DNA from: Siderastrea siderea
Lineage: Eukaryota > Cnidaria > Anthozoa > Scleractinia > Rhizangiidae
Reading direction: 5' to 3'
NCBI GenBank assembly: GCA_964030785.1
Contig: OZ034978.1
Coordinates: 12,575,953 to 12,639,952, forward strand
DNA: 64,000 nucleotides
Shown: positions 11,192-22,890 of the stretch, in pieces
Numbering within the stretch: position 1 is the stretch's first letter
How the letters are laid out: each line of letters starts with the position of its first letter
Made by a program: the position numbers and the translations under genes
The notes under the pieces: model-generated
What the model saw: only the letters and a program-made list of their open reading frames with translations
The model's database searches: none
What the model was told of the DNA's origin: nothing

Positions 11192-11505
11192 ATCCCGCAA
11201 TTTATTTTGAAGTTAGCAGACACGTTTGTAGTGAGATAAATAATTTATAGCACTGGCGTTGGGCATGGGTTATGCTTCTAACCCCTCTATGAATCCCCAG
11301 CTGCTTTTTCGAACCAGATCACGATCCAGATCCAGATACCGGACTCGAGCATTCCCTCAAAATGTTGGCCTAATTGTTGAACGGAGATCAACATTTTTTT
11401 TTTCTCCAACTTGATTCATAATACGTAACTCGTTGACAAATTCCGCAATTAATCAGCATTAGTTAGCAAAGTCTAGATCTTTCGTAAAGGGATAAATAAT
11501 TTATG
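11191..11505 (+). pseudogene. GPCR C-terminal fragments downstream of the intact receptor
   Basis: Starting at the receptor's own stop codon, the sequence reads NPAIYFEVSRHVCSEINNL then a stop, a second TM7/helix-8 segment. Degenerate agatcc repeats like those of the Arg-Ser tail follow near 11325. A further fragment at about 11468-11505 (ctttcgtaaagggataaataatttatg) matches the FRKGINNL stretch. These are remains of one or two more receptor copies. Confidence 0.65.
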
Positions 11506-11964
11506 TAGTTGTCAATGGTCGCTCTCTGGAGCCTCCTGTCAGCTGTTTTCCTTGGATTCCTGTTGTCAATTCCTGTTAACGTTCAACAACTGAAAAATGA
11601 ACGAATTATTAGCGGTGACTTCGCCATACATGACTTAACATGCTTTACAATAAATCTAACTTCAATATTCGATCTCATACAGACTAAATCTCTCATTAGC
11701 CATTCAAGCGAAAAAGACTCAAGTGTTGAAGCAGCGTGGAAAATATCTTTCTCTAAGTTGTCTCATTGGTGTAATGTTCAGTTTACCACATCTGGGACCA
11801 AAAAGCCAAATTTCTTTTGGACGTTTAGACCCTAGAGCCCTGCTTTTTCCGTCTTCGAGGTCTGGAGCCCTGCATTTTTTAGCTCGGGAGCCTAAAATCT
11901 GCCACTTGCGCGCCGCACTGTGGGAGAGGATACCTCTTCAACGCGCAATTGTGTACATGCAGCT
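11506..11964. other. Non-coding stretch, nothing recognised
   Basis: A 108-codon open frame (11509-11835) starts inside the GPCR-like fragment but then matches no family known to me. I regard it as chance. Confidence 0.35.
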
Positions 11965-12215
11965 TTAAGGACCGTTTAAACATGGGATTTTCTGTGCAAT
12001 TTTTGTCACACTTCTCAATGGAATTTTGTCGCCCTCTAACTCGCAATAAAAAGCTTGTGTAAACTAGCTGCGATGTCTGTGCGATTTGTCGCCACAATAT
12101 CGAACATTTTCAGGACACTTTGCACTCCAATCACAGAGAAACCGCAATAAAATCGCCATTTGTCTACACTTGCGACAAAAGCGCGACAAAAATCGCATGT
12201 GTAAATGGGCCTTTA
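11965..12215. mobile_element. Short inverted-repeat element (MITE-like), about 250 bp
   Basis: The left end reads TTAAGGACCGTTTAAACATG. The right end, reverse-complemented, reads TAAAGGCCCATTTACACATG. The internal sequence has several copies of gcgacaaaatcgc-type words. Ends are imperfect and no target duplication is clear, so the superfamily is uncertain. Confidence 0.45.
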
Positions 12216-13548
12216 TACTACTAAATGATCTTTTGATACTTTCAAAACATCACAGCAATCGGTTAAAAACAGCTTTGCTACAGCTGTGATTTACAGAAAA
12301 ACCACGCAGCTTCTTGCATATTCTAACTTCATATATTGTAGATTTCGTGGGTTAATATTGATCGTTTTTTTCATTGTAATTTTAACGCTTTTTTCCCTTG
12401 ACTTAAGTTTGTAAATATGCAAATATGTCCGTTTGTCAATTCTTGTAATTGCAATGGTCACATATCAGCTTAATAAACCAATTGTTATAACCGTAAGACA
12501 ATACACTACTGTTAAGTTGGTCTGTATGATAGTTTGCGGAGTGTTTCGCAATAAATCAACACCGTACCGAATACTTGGAATACCCCCCTCACCAACCCAT
12601 CCCCATTCCACCTCCCACAGAAAAGAGGGAAGCTCCTCTCAAAGACTCTAGTGAGCCTGTTTAAGCCTGTAAAAAAGAATTACCAGCTCACTGGCTTTGA
12701 GGAAGAGTAAATCAAAATAAAAGGCCTTGCAAACGTGGTTCATGGCAAAATCTGTCCACTGATCCACTGCAGGCTTACATAGTTACCCTGGTTGACCCAG
12801 ACGTTTAGAGCAAGGCTTAACTCTAGTAAACTTGAAAGAGTTTTTTGGGCTGACGTCTATCAGTAAACAGCACTGATTTGAGGAATGTGTGTTTTATTTA
12901 ATTCCTAAATAAAATTCTATTAATTCCAAAATTTATTTCTCATTTAAGCAATATAACTATTTTTTTCACTTCTTTTTTTTACTCGAAATACAAGACCTCA
13001 TCAGTTAACCTGGGATCATTTTACAACTTTATTTAAATTTAATGATTAGATTTAATTACTTGTCAAAGTTAAGCACATGTACATCTCTACAAATTTTCTC
13101 CTTGGGTTTAAAAAAACCCCGGATATTTACTGCTCAATAAAGGTACAAGAATCTATCAATTTGGCCAACCTAGAGTTAAAAGGCCTGGAAATTATGACTT
13201 ATTAACTGAAAAAACAGGGTGTCTAAACGGCGGCAGATCTTGTACACTGTGTAAAGCCCGGGGCAAAAAAGGGAGGGGGGGGGGGGCTAAGAGGGGGAGA
13301 CTGAAAATGTTCCAGAGTTCCAGAATGTTGACAAATTTTGGTCCTCTGGACCTCTTTTAAACTGCAAACGGTTGTTAGTTTTCTTCAAGAACAGTAGAGT
13401 GCGTGGAGAATCGTGGATGGACTTAACATGGTTTCAGTGGCGTGATCTGAGTGGCAAGTGATCAAGCTGTGAGTTGCAAGGGTGTCCTTGTTTCTTGCAG
13501 CGAGTAGCGATCCCACGATTCCCAATACTTAACTTTCAACATCAACTA
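12216..13548. other. Non-coding stretch with one short Cys-rich open frame
   Basis: No gene is recognised. A frame without ATG at about 13112-13310 contains GCLNGGRSCTLCKARGKKG, which looks protein-like, possibly a retroelement scrap, but cannot be assigned. It ends in a G tract near 13270-13286. Confidence 0.35.
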
Positions 13549-14660
13549 GTATCCTCGAAGAAAAATAACGCCTGCTAAACCCTTTTTTTGACAAAAAGGG
13601 GGATGAGCGGGCCAAAGTTATAAATGAGTAGCTATGAGTAGCTATCATTAAACTTGTTTCATTTCTGTGAATCTAAAAGTTGCATCAAATACATTTAGTA
13701 GGGGATCAGGTTACATCAGAACCACTTCAAAGGCACCTTTAAATGATTCTCAGTTACAACTTGTTCCCTGAGATTATCTTATTGCAAAAGTGGCAGTGTT
13801 AGCAAACAAATGCACACGACAAGATATCACTCAGCAGTGCCTTCCTCGTTGTGGACAGAATCAAGAAACTGTTGCTGATTGGCTGGCAAGCAAAGCATTT
13901 TTTCTTACATCACAATTTATTACACCGGAGTCCCGTTACGGTAAGAATGAAGGAGCTCTTTCCAATTGGCTTGTAAAGTAGCAAAGCATTTTTTCTGCTC
14001 CTCAGAATACTTAGCATCAGTGAGAACAACTTACCTAAAGCTCAGTCCTTCCTGTGGAAATTGAACTTTTCAAGCAGCTCAATTCGCTTTTTATCCCCTT
14101 GCAAAACATCCTCAGGTTCCTTCCTTGGTAAGGTAGGAGCCAAAACATCTTTGAAAATTATCACCCCTCTTATAGCAAACCAGCCTCCATATTTAGCATG
14201 CACGCTAACTCCACAAATCTTTGTCTTTGGATCCCACGGGTCTTTAGCTTTAGACACGTTGCTGCGTTGGTAATAATAAGCCCCACCTGCAACATGTGCT
14301 ATCGTTTGAACCAACACCTTTGGTCTTCGACTGGGAAGATTCTCAAAGTCGTGGAAAACTTCGATTCCATGTTAACGAAATTCAGACTTGCGTCAATTGC
14401 GTCTCTCCCTCCAATGCAAGAACCTTCTTTGACGAATGGCCTGAATCCATTGTCGAAAATCAGGGGGGTGCTGATGACTACAAGTACAAGAGTATCATAT
14501 GGGTGGGGTAGTTAGAATGCTTCATTGGCGAGCTGGTCATCATACTAGCCAATCTAAAAAGATTTTCAAAGAAAATGATCAACTGGGGTACGTGCACAGT
14601 CTGAATCTCAAGGGTGCTCTAAATGTGAGCCAATCATGCCCAAAGGGGCGGGTGAGAGAG
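13549..14660. repeat. Segmental duplication copy B (partner 2669-7160)
   Basis: This is the same block as at 2669-7160 without the transposons, so it shows the pre-insertion order. It includes the doubled gagtagctat, a small segment absent from copy A near 13667-13705, and the MMACHC-like exon. Confidence 0.75.
13971..14553 (-). pseudogene. MMACHC: MMACHC-like pseudogene, copy B
   Basis: On the minus strand this is a continuous MMACHC-like exon preceded by a CTTTTTAG acceptor-like site. In order it reads YDDQLANEAF, LPHPYDTLVLVVISTPLIFD, NGFRPFVKEG, then after a one-base frameshift IEVFHDFENLPSRRPKVLV, HVAGGAYYYQR, DPWDPKTKICGV, GGWFAIRGVIIF and LEKFNFHRKD. These match the cobalamin-processing protein CblC block by block. 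Lesions: TAG where copy A has Trp (IGW), TAA where copy A has His (AFH), the frameshift near 14382, Trp to Arg in FHWKD, and TGA just after it. A 91-codon open frame (14042-14317) survives but is only the C-terminal half. I take it as a pseudogene. Confidence 0.85.
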
Positions 14661-14796
14661 ACGTCCTGAATTCTTTAAGCATTCTTTAGAGAGATGTTCG
14701 TGCTTCGACAATAAACGGAGCAAGCCATCTTCGATTATCAGTCCAGAGCATTTCCACTTTTGGAAATGTGCGAAACAATAGCGTGACGTCACAACA

Positions 14797-14928
14797 TGGC
14801 GGCTTTGAAATATCGCCAAGTCGATTCAACTGAAAGTTTTAATTTGCATTTTTTCGAGCCTTCCCAGCCTGCCTTGCTCGTCTGTAAGTCACACAACGAC
14901 AAAGACAGCATTGAAGAAGTGTTGTGAA
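14797..14928 (+). CDS. Small unrecognised ORF inside the inverted-end element (43 aa)
   Basis: It starts atggcggctttgaaa in a good initiation context and ends at TGA. The protein begins MAALKYRQVDSTESFNLHFF and has no domain I know. A second ATG at 14939 begins MENGGEMCAQ and runs into a GTGAGG donor-like site. A TTTCAG acceptor-like site precedes 15236. Together these could be the first exons of a captured or decayed gene. Coding status is doubtful. Confidence 0.25.
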
Positions 14929-15479
14929 CGATACTATGGAAAATGGCGGCGAAATGTGCGCTCAGGTGAGGTGTTACTTCCCATACACGCGTCAATTTTG
15001 CGTGTTTTCTCGAGCGTATTCGCCTTCATTTTACTATATCTCTCGTGAAAAATTTTTTTAGGCTTTGAAAAAATTCGGAGACATTCTATAGGTATTCTAG
15101 TTGTTTAGTCCGAAACCTCGCAATGGGCCGGGCTTTCGGTGGGCCGGCCGCGCTTTGTTTTGTGAATCAATTTGTGCGACCAAATGCTAGACTGCTTTGA
15201 ACTTATCTATTTGGGCGTCTTTTCCTTCGTTTCAGGATGCATATCAGAGATCGTTGCAGAATATGTGCTGGACTGGTGTATACTGATAAGAGAAGATGAA
15301 GTTTGAGTCGAAGTCCGAGGCTCTATGGAACGTCGATATCGGAAAAGGCTCGACCGAAATCCAACCAGTCTGGATTTGCTAGCCGAGACTTGCTAACGAC
15401 AGGAGGAATCATATGAATCTTCTAGAGGGGCTTGCTGACACATGTTCGACCAAAGCAGCCTTAAGCCCTTTGTCTGACA

Positions 15480-15704
15480 GGTTTTACAGCTCTAAAGAAG
15501 CTACATACAACTTCAATTTCGATCAATTTCTTGACTAAGGATCAAAGGTTTTACAGCTCTAAAGAAGCTACATACAACTTCAATTTCGATCAATTTCTTG
15601 ACTAAGGATCAAAGGTTTTACAGCTCTAAAGAAGGACAGCTTTTACAGCTCTAAAAAAAGCTACATACAACTTCAATTTCGATCAATTTCTGGACTATGG
15701 ATCA
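15480..15704 (+). repeat. 67-bp tandem repeat, about 3 copies
   Basis: The unit beginning ggttttacagctctaaagaa starts at 15480, 15547 and 15614, exactly 67 bases apart. The third copy is interrupted by a partial repeat of the cagctctaaa word before it completes. The first two copies are essentially identical, implying recent amplification. Confidence 0.9.
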
Positions 15705-16930
15705 AACTCCGTGATGCAAAACACACCATCTTGCAACAGTAACAAGACAAACTTGGCCCGGCGTTTCAAACAATAATTTGCGATGCAGTTAATATTTTAA
15801 ATTCGTTCAAGACAGGCTGAAAAACCTATCAAGGTCCTTATTGAGCTAAACGTAACGTACCTAATATGCCAAGAACGGCATTAAAACTACGTTGAGTAGC
15901 TCAGTAGACACAAGTGGAACATGACAATTACGCCAAAGCCGCAGGGATCCAGGAACAGATCAGATATGACCTTGATATGACTTTAAGTGTTATGCTTTAT
16001 TTTGTGTTTTTATCTACCAACGGTTGAGGAAAAATCAATGAAACTGTTTAAGACTGAGAAGTGAGCTGCGAAATATGGATCTGTAAAGCTGTTCACGAGT
16101 TAATAAAAAGATATAAGCTTACCGTCTGTTTTACCTGTGTCAATTCATATGGCGGCAAATGTATCCTAATAGTTGTATTATTGCGCGACCACTGGAAGCG
16201 AACTGAAATTCAAGCGCTATTCACAATTCATTCCTCGCTAAAGAATATCTAATCCATGTTTCTCTTCTTGCAAGCAACTTATCCAGGCCAGCAATAAACG
16301 TAAAAAGATTTGTCCTCGCATAGGTTCCTTTTATTCATCTGAAACAGACAACCCGATCTGTTATGAACCACAGCCCAGCCTGGCCCAGAAGAGAAATAAG
16401 TTTAAAAATACAAGCGCTTGACAAGCGCTCGTTCCAACTTATTCCAGGCTAAAAGATTTTTAAACCATTTTTCTGCAAACAGTTAATCCCGGGCAGTATA
16501 AAACGTAAATATTGACTGTAGATATTGCTGGATTGTTCCATTCAAATCTGAGAGTTTCATCAACTATCATGAGATCTAATGAAAACAGGCCTTCCATCAG
16601 GTGACTCCAAAGTCGCGTTCTGATTGGATAATTGTTTGTTTTGGTCCGCTGGTCAAAACATTTCCAAAAGTGGAAATGCTCTGGACTGATTATATTACCA
16701 AGCGACGCGACGTAACTAGCCTTCTGGCCTCGCTTTCATGCAGCGCAAACCAAGTTCTGCCATCATGAAAGTGGTGTGTCGGGGTGGATACAGGAATGTT
16801 AATTTTGATTTGAAAGTTCTAAATGACAACTACTTAAAAAGGCAAATAGTGATAGCTCAGCTTCAGCTCATTTAAAGCAGTCTACTGAAGAGTTCCTTGT
16901 AAATGTGATTTACTAAGCTGTTTTGGATTT

Positions 16931-17691
16931 TAGCGGAGCCCGCGCGCGTAGCGCGCTAGCCGAGCATCATTGCTAGGCAAATTTGGTAACCTATCGAGGC
17001 AAAAAATTTGGTTCTGACGTCAGCGTACGCCCGTACGTAAGTCCGTCTGTACAGACTCTGGGGGAGGGTGAGGGTAGTCCCAAGGCAAGCCTACCGGGGG
17101 AGGAGAATGTCATCTTTTCTTGGCGGGCAATCAGTGCAGCAAAACGATTGTTCCGGCAGTGTTGAACTTTAAAACTTTAGAAAAAATATCAAATATCTAC
17201 AAATGGAAAGTAAAAGTTCAAAAGAATAATCAATTGTATCTTTGTTGGAAGGCGAAATGTCATGTTGGGAAATTTGCCTTCGATGACTTCATCTTTGTTG
17301 TCGGTTCTGCTGCGAACTCGGTCGGCACAACGCTTGCGTTCGCAGCATTTCGCAGCCGTCCCGACGCCAAATATAGCAGAGCTAGCGCCTTCTGGTTTCC
17401 TCTGTCCACAATGATGGTTTTTGCGGCGGTCCGAACACATTTTTCCAGGACAAAAACGCCAGCATGTTCAGGTCGAAAGGCATCTTGTCACGGAAAAAGA
17501 AATAAATAATTAACGTATCCCATTTGCGTCCCATTTGTGGCCTAGCGGTAAGATGCCGGCTTGCGCTGCGGGCGAATCGGGCTCGATACTCGAATTCGAC
17601 ATGATTTTTTTTTAACGACTTGAGTGAGAGCATTTTTGCAAATTATTAAGTACCAGCAAAAAATATGTATATATTGTGGAGCTCCGCTTTT
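16931..17691. mobile_element. GC-rich repeat element with inverted GCGGAGC ends
   Basis: The left edge reads ttagcggagcccgcgcgcg. The right edge reads ggagctccgcttttagg, an imperfect inverted match (tagcggagc against aagcggagc). The interior includes a 129-codon frame (17120-17509) of unknown type and a tRNA-like module. Base composition differs from the AT-rich surroundings. Boundaries and class are uncertain. Confidence 0.4.
17534..17604 (+). repeat. tRNA-like module (SINE head candidate)
   Basis: tggcctagcggtaagatgcc resembles a Pol III A box and gggctcgatactcga a B box, at tRNA-like spacing. A run of nine T (17607 onward) follows and could act as a Pol III terminator. Stem pairing is poor, so a tRNA-derived repeat is more likely than a working tRNA. 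Confidence 0.4.
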
Positions 17692-17815
17692 AGGCTTAGC
17701 TTAGTCTATAAATTAGTCTATAAGTTTGAATGTATTTTGAAAAGAGCTCCTGACCAAGAATTATCAAGAATCCAACTACAGAATTTATTTACCTCAAAAC
17801 CCCTTTAGTGAACTA

Positions 17816-20800
17816 GATCTTCTGTATCTACTATATGCAGTAATATAGCTTGTACCTATTATTGTTTCAGCTTCGGTAAGATATCGAATTTGCTGTTATT
17901 ACTGCAAAATATCCTCTCATCCCAATGAATTCCTCTTCAAAAGGGCAAGTGGCAAAGAACATGGAAGAAAAAAATTTCCGTGACCTTGGGAATTAAATGT
18001 TATCCGCAGGAAATCTGTCAAGTGTCAGCGTTGTCCTGCGAATCGACATCAAAGAGAAAATAACACCAACGAGAAAACTAAAACTACAACAAAATCTAAC
18101 GCAATGTGGTACTCTTCTCTTAAGGCATTTTATAATTGGTTTGACAGAAAAACAGGAAAGACTTGATATTTTTCGGACTTAGCAAAACTACCACACTTAC
18201 AATATGATATCATGATGAAAAAAAATTTTTGTTATGCCCTTCATCTATGCACGACACACGCGTTTCGTTATTTAGCAGCTGAGTAGCTCGAAAGGAGCTT
18301 CGGTAAAAATGCCGTTGTTTCTCAGAACACGAGGCAATGTCCGATTACAGCTCTTCTATGTAATCCCTGTTACAGTTTGGTACAGTTAAGACACCTCTGT
18401 ACGCAGAACGTGTATAATGCCCGTATTACTACGGTCCACACAATATCCGAATGGGTACTCTGAAAAACTTAGTGTTAACTGAACATTATTTATGGTTAAA
18501 GACCTAAAGTTTGTCGATTTAAATAATACTGCAGCCCTCAGCGTAATTTTGAAACGTCTTTCAGGCGCGCGCCCGAACGTCTTTATTTCTTGAAAACTTT
18601 CAAGTGGTGACAAAAACAACTCAAGTTTAATTAAAACTACTCTTAACTCCTAAAAGCCCTCTTAAACGAATCTCAAACAATACAACTGGCACCTCTTTAG
18701 ACGTCTCAGCATAACGAACAGTCACAAATGTAACTTGTGTCCGGGGGGGTGTACCTGACAGCATGTTTAGGGGTGTCTTGTTATGCATCATGTACAATTT
18801 TAAATGCCAAAGAATCTACTGACCACTTCTAATAAATGAAAGGCACACAGGTACACGTTTTTGGAAACATAGGAAGAAAGTAAAACCACCTAGCACATCA
18901 TTTTCACAAACAAATAGTATCAAAGTGCAGTAATGCTCAACACCTTTCATTTTATGGGTGACACTTTACGATTATCAACAGACTCAGAAACACATGGCTT
19001 GCATAAACATCTGCCTTTTGAAGTATAAGGATTTAAGAAAGAAAAAAAAATGAAATGAAAATCTTATTTCAGACCAGCACGGTCTCAAAAACTTTTAGGC
19101 ATTACATTCACGCGTTATTACATAGGATGTTGTAAGAACTGGGTTACTTAGAAGACCCAAATTCTAACAACACTCCTTCCTGGATTTGTGTATTATTTAT
19201 GCACTATGGCCACCGTCTCATACGGAAGCGGTCAAAAGTACGTATATCTAATCATTCATCATAAAAGGCTAAAAACTGACACTTACCTATTTTCTATATT
19301 CAGCAATATAACTGTTTCGTGTGTGAAAACTCGTCAAATTTTGTCCTCAAGTTCAATTTCTTATATTTGCTTTAAGAGTCCTCACCTATTTTTGTATAAT
19401 CGGTTGGTTGCGTTTTCGTGTATTTTCCCCCCACAACAACACTTTAGGCTCTTTCATGACTACCAATGCTATCTTATTATAGGTTGCCGAGTTGCAGTGA
19501 ATTCTGGTTCAAGAAAAATACTCTTTCTCCAAACGAAATCATCATTCCGTGTTGGTGTTTCTAAGGAAAAAACAGCAATAACAGTGAAATATGGATATTA
19601 AAATATTCCTTTCTTGGAATATCGTGATATTTTGCAATTTTCAAGCATAAAAGTCCCTAAAATTCTCGTCACTTTCAGTGTTTCTCTGGATCACTACGAC
19701 TGCTGATTGAAAATTCGATCTCCTGTTCTCGTTGTATATTATATCTAAATATTTTCCAGGGTTTGCAGTTATCATAGCACACTGAAAAGTCTTATTTCCT
19801 GATCCCTTGGTTTCTTTATTCAGTTTATTTTCCCGGTCGTGTTTAGGTCTGAAGCCCGCAGAGACCAGCATTCTCCGTTTTCAAAGGAAAAGTTTCAAGG
19901 TAAAGTGATTGGTGTATGTAAACTCCAATTTTACTCTTCCATGTTCTCCTATTGTAAAGCGGATTGTTTATCAATTATAGCTAGCCTTTACACAATGGAT
20001 TTATGATCACTGTTATTTACAGATCATAAGTAATTAATAGAGGTAGCTGAATCGTTTTAATGCACAAACCACTTCAACACTTTCTAGCGGTCGATCGCCG
20101 CAAGTGTAATTTACGCCTCCTAATACTTCAAAGTTATGATTCACGCGCCTTAAAATTTGAAAACTTCGGCCAGCAATGAGAAAGATTACGAATGCAGCAA
20201 AGTATTTGAAAAAAAAAACTGTGAAAAAAATTAACCTAGAAAAAAATTTAAAGTAGGCAAATAGCTTCAATAGCTTCTGAATCTTTTTTGTTTGAAGAAA
20301 GGGGAATATATGGCAGGCACTCTTCAAATCAAAGTCTTTTGTTTCCTGTTCACTTAAGTTTTAACCACAGAAAGCTACTAAAGAAACCTTTTTCTGTGCC
20401 AAATATTGACTTATTAATGTATGTTGGTGTAGGATATTTATTTTAATAACATTTTGCCTTGGCTGATCTAAGACATGTGTCTCATTGCTGTCCGCTTTAG
20501 GCAGTTCATTATGAAAGGTTGTGCGCGACCAACGACTCATGAAGTTGCCAAAAGCTGTCTACAAATGATAAAAATCTCTTACGTAGAGTACCTGAAAAAT
20601 CCTGGTCCTGGCTTATATTTAAAAGATAATTGGTCCTATTAAGTATATATGGAAAGGAAAAGGAATTAGCCCAGATTTTTAACTACGTAAACATTGTTGT
20701 GCTGCTTAAGCCCGTTTCACAGTTACATTTCGTTTGTCTCCTAAGTAAATGGATCTAGACGTAGAAAAGTTATCTTTCAACTTGACTCTTGTGACAGATA

Positions 20801-22850
20801 TTGTCCTCGTTTTCAAATTGCGTAAAAGGAAAAGGAAAGTTTTCTCAAATTATTTGATAGATACGGAATAATTGATTATTAAGACTTTTCTTCAATTCTG
20901 TCTCGGTTATATTAATCAGTTAAGTTTTTGGCTTAGAAAAAGATACTACCAGATTCCAAGAATTGACCAAGTTGCTTCCTTGTGGTAAAATGCACTTTCG
21001 TGCTTTTCACATTGCCTTCCATGGCACTTCAAGTATCAGTTAAGAACTTCTTCCGTGTGCCCAATGTTAACCCTATACTTGTGTTTCCTGTGTTTAAGTT
21101 ATTGCGATCAAGTATATTGGTCAGCTTACCAGCTTTTAATTTCACTCGGCTTGTGTTGACTCTTGTATACAATGTGCCTTTTCCTGTAAAAGTGGATTAC
21201 CGACAATTTACCCATTCAAATTTCCTGATAACTCTAATGATTCTAGAAACCTCTTTTGTGAAGCGAGTAAAATCTTGTTTATCCTGCTCAGTGAATTCAA
21301 TATTGAAATACTAAAAATCCTCAAATGCTAGTGCAAAACCATGAAGAAAATAAAAAAAACCATTTAAAAAATTATTATTATTGCGGGATCATTGCTAATC
21401 GTTTTGGTTTGATGTTCAGTTAAAATTTCATTTCTCTGCTGCATACATCTACCTGGGTGTGGCCGAGCTGCGTACACTTCTGCAATAAGGATACTGAGCT
21501 GATTTTGCGTATGTACGAAAAGAAACGAAGACTGGTTCAAATCATATGACAATACAGTTAATTCCCTAATGATATGGTAGGACACTTAGTCCTTAAACCA
21601 TTCATTATAGGTTACCGCTTCAGAGTAAAAGAACCCACTAGATTCGAAGAATTAAATCGTGCCGGTTTTCGGTTTTAAAATCCATAAAAAACAATGACAG
21701 CCTATGTGCTCATTCCCTGAGTTTTCACATCACGTAGTAGTAGACATATTAGACATCTTATCAAAAACAACAAATCCATTCTAGGAGCGGGGATATCAAC
21801 AAAACTTTACGGACAAAATTTCTAACAATCACAGTGAACATGCTGCCTTTGTTTATGTGGTGATATTTGAGCTGACTTAGACCAGGCTAAACAAATTTAA
21901 TGTTAATTCAATTAGAGGCAATTATTGCTGTATTTTTTATTTATCCTTTGCGATGACTTGATTACATAGTTTTTGTTTTGACAATAACTATAACACACTA
22001 CGGTATTAACGCACATACTCAAGTGTACTGTGACGCTCTTAGGTGCCAAATATTGATCCGTGAGAACTCGGGATTCTTATTTTAAACAGACGTACTTCAT
22101 ACACTCTATATTTGTTCTTAGCAGTGTTAAGATTTTGTCTGGGTTGAATTTTGTTTACAAAGTTAGAATTCGCCTGAAAATAACTGTGACACAATGCGAA
22201 ACCTTTCGACGTATCACTATCGTGCATTAAAGCTGTCTCGCGCGCTAAATATTCATCCAGAACATGCGTTTCCTGTCTTTAAATAGAAATTTATTGGATG
22301 TTTTGTGTCCTTGTCGACTGTTTACAAAGTTAGCTTAGTTTGATAATGACGTCTAAGGATTCTGTTCCGACGTTGTCATAACAATTCGACAAGAAGCGTT
22401 AGTGAAGCCTGCTTAAAACAGCTCAACTGGATAAGCCCAAGCTAAATATTAAACGCTGACATCAGTTACCCAGTTCTTGGTGACAAACAAAGAGTTGGCA
22501 TTAACCATAGAATGGACTAAAAATCTAACAAGAAATATCTGTCGTTTTGAAATAATTTTGAGTTTGGTTCGTTTCCAGTTGTTTCTTTCATCTGTTTTAT
22601 GAACTGATTTGGGGGGTTGATTTTTTTGTTTCAATCAGACGGACTTTTCGTTATATGAAAGACAATATGTAATGATAAACCGTCATCAATTTTAAGTGTC
22701 TTATTTTAAAATCATCAGAAATAGAAATCGCCATATCAGTTCTATTCATTAATAAATGCAAATATTTTGTCGCCAAGGAAACCATGCTGTAACTATCCAT
22801 CTAAAGAGACACTGTAAACTGGGCACGAGACTCTGCACGTGTTGCGTGCC
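17816..22850 (+). other. Unit 1 non-coding 5' flank
   Basis: About 5 kb conserved in all three units (35264-40310 and 48476-53550). Open frames recur at matching places (for example near 19188, 36850 and 50133) but carry amino-acid-changing differences and different ends, so I do not treat them as genes. The flank probably contains regulatory sequence co-duplicated with the gene. Confidence 0.6.
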
Positions 22851-22860
22851 TATTTATAAG
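22851..22860 (+). promoter_or_regulatory. TATA-like box before carbonic anhydrase copy 1
   Basis: tatttataag lies 40 bases upstream of the ATG, with a pyrimidine-rich ttttttccgcag about 30 bases downstream that could be the transcription start. The alternative is that this tract is a 3' splice site of a 5'-UTR exon. Confidence 0.5.
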
Positions 22861-22890
22861 ATCGCTTCCCTTTTTTTCCGCAGTAATAGA

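Larger units (their letters stand above)
14737..16690. mobile_element. 2-kb element with 32-bp perfect inverted ends
   Basis: ATCAGTCCAGAGCATTTCCA and its following 12 bases (14737-14768) recur exactly in reverse complement at 16659-16690. The inner 20 bases are themselves a near-palindrome. Target duplication is not clear. The interior holds a GC-rich promoter-like stretch, a 43-codon frame (14797-14928) and a 67-bp tandem repeat. No transposase is recognised, so the class is unknown. Confidence 0.6.

Noticed and set aside
17120..17509. 129-codon frame in the GC-rich repeat
   Set aside because: No family is recognised, and composition and context indicate a repeat element.
19188..19601. 137-codon frame in the 5' flank that recurs in units 2 and 3
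   Set aside because: The recurring copies have different starts and amino-acid-changing differences (for example L to F and S to P), and no domain is recognisable. It recurs because the DNA is duplicated.
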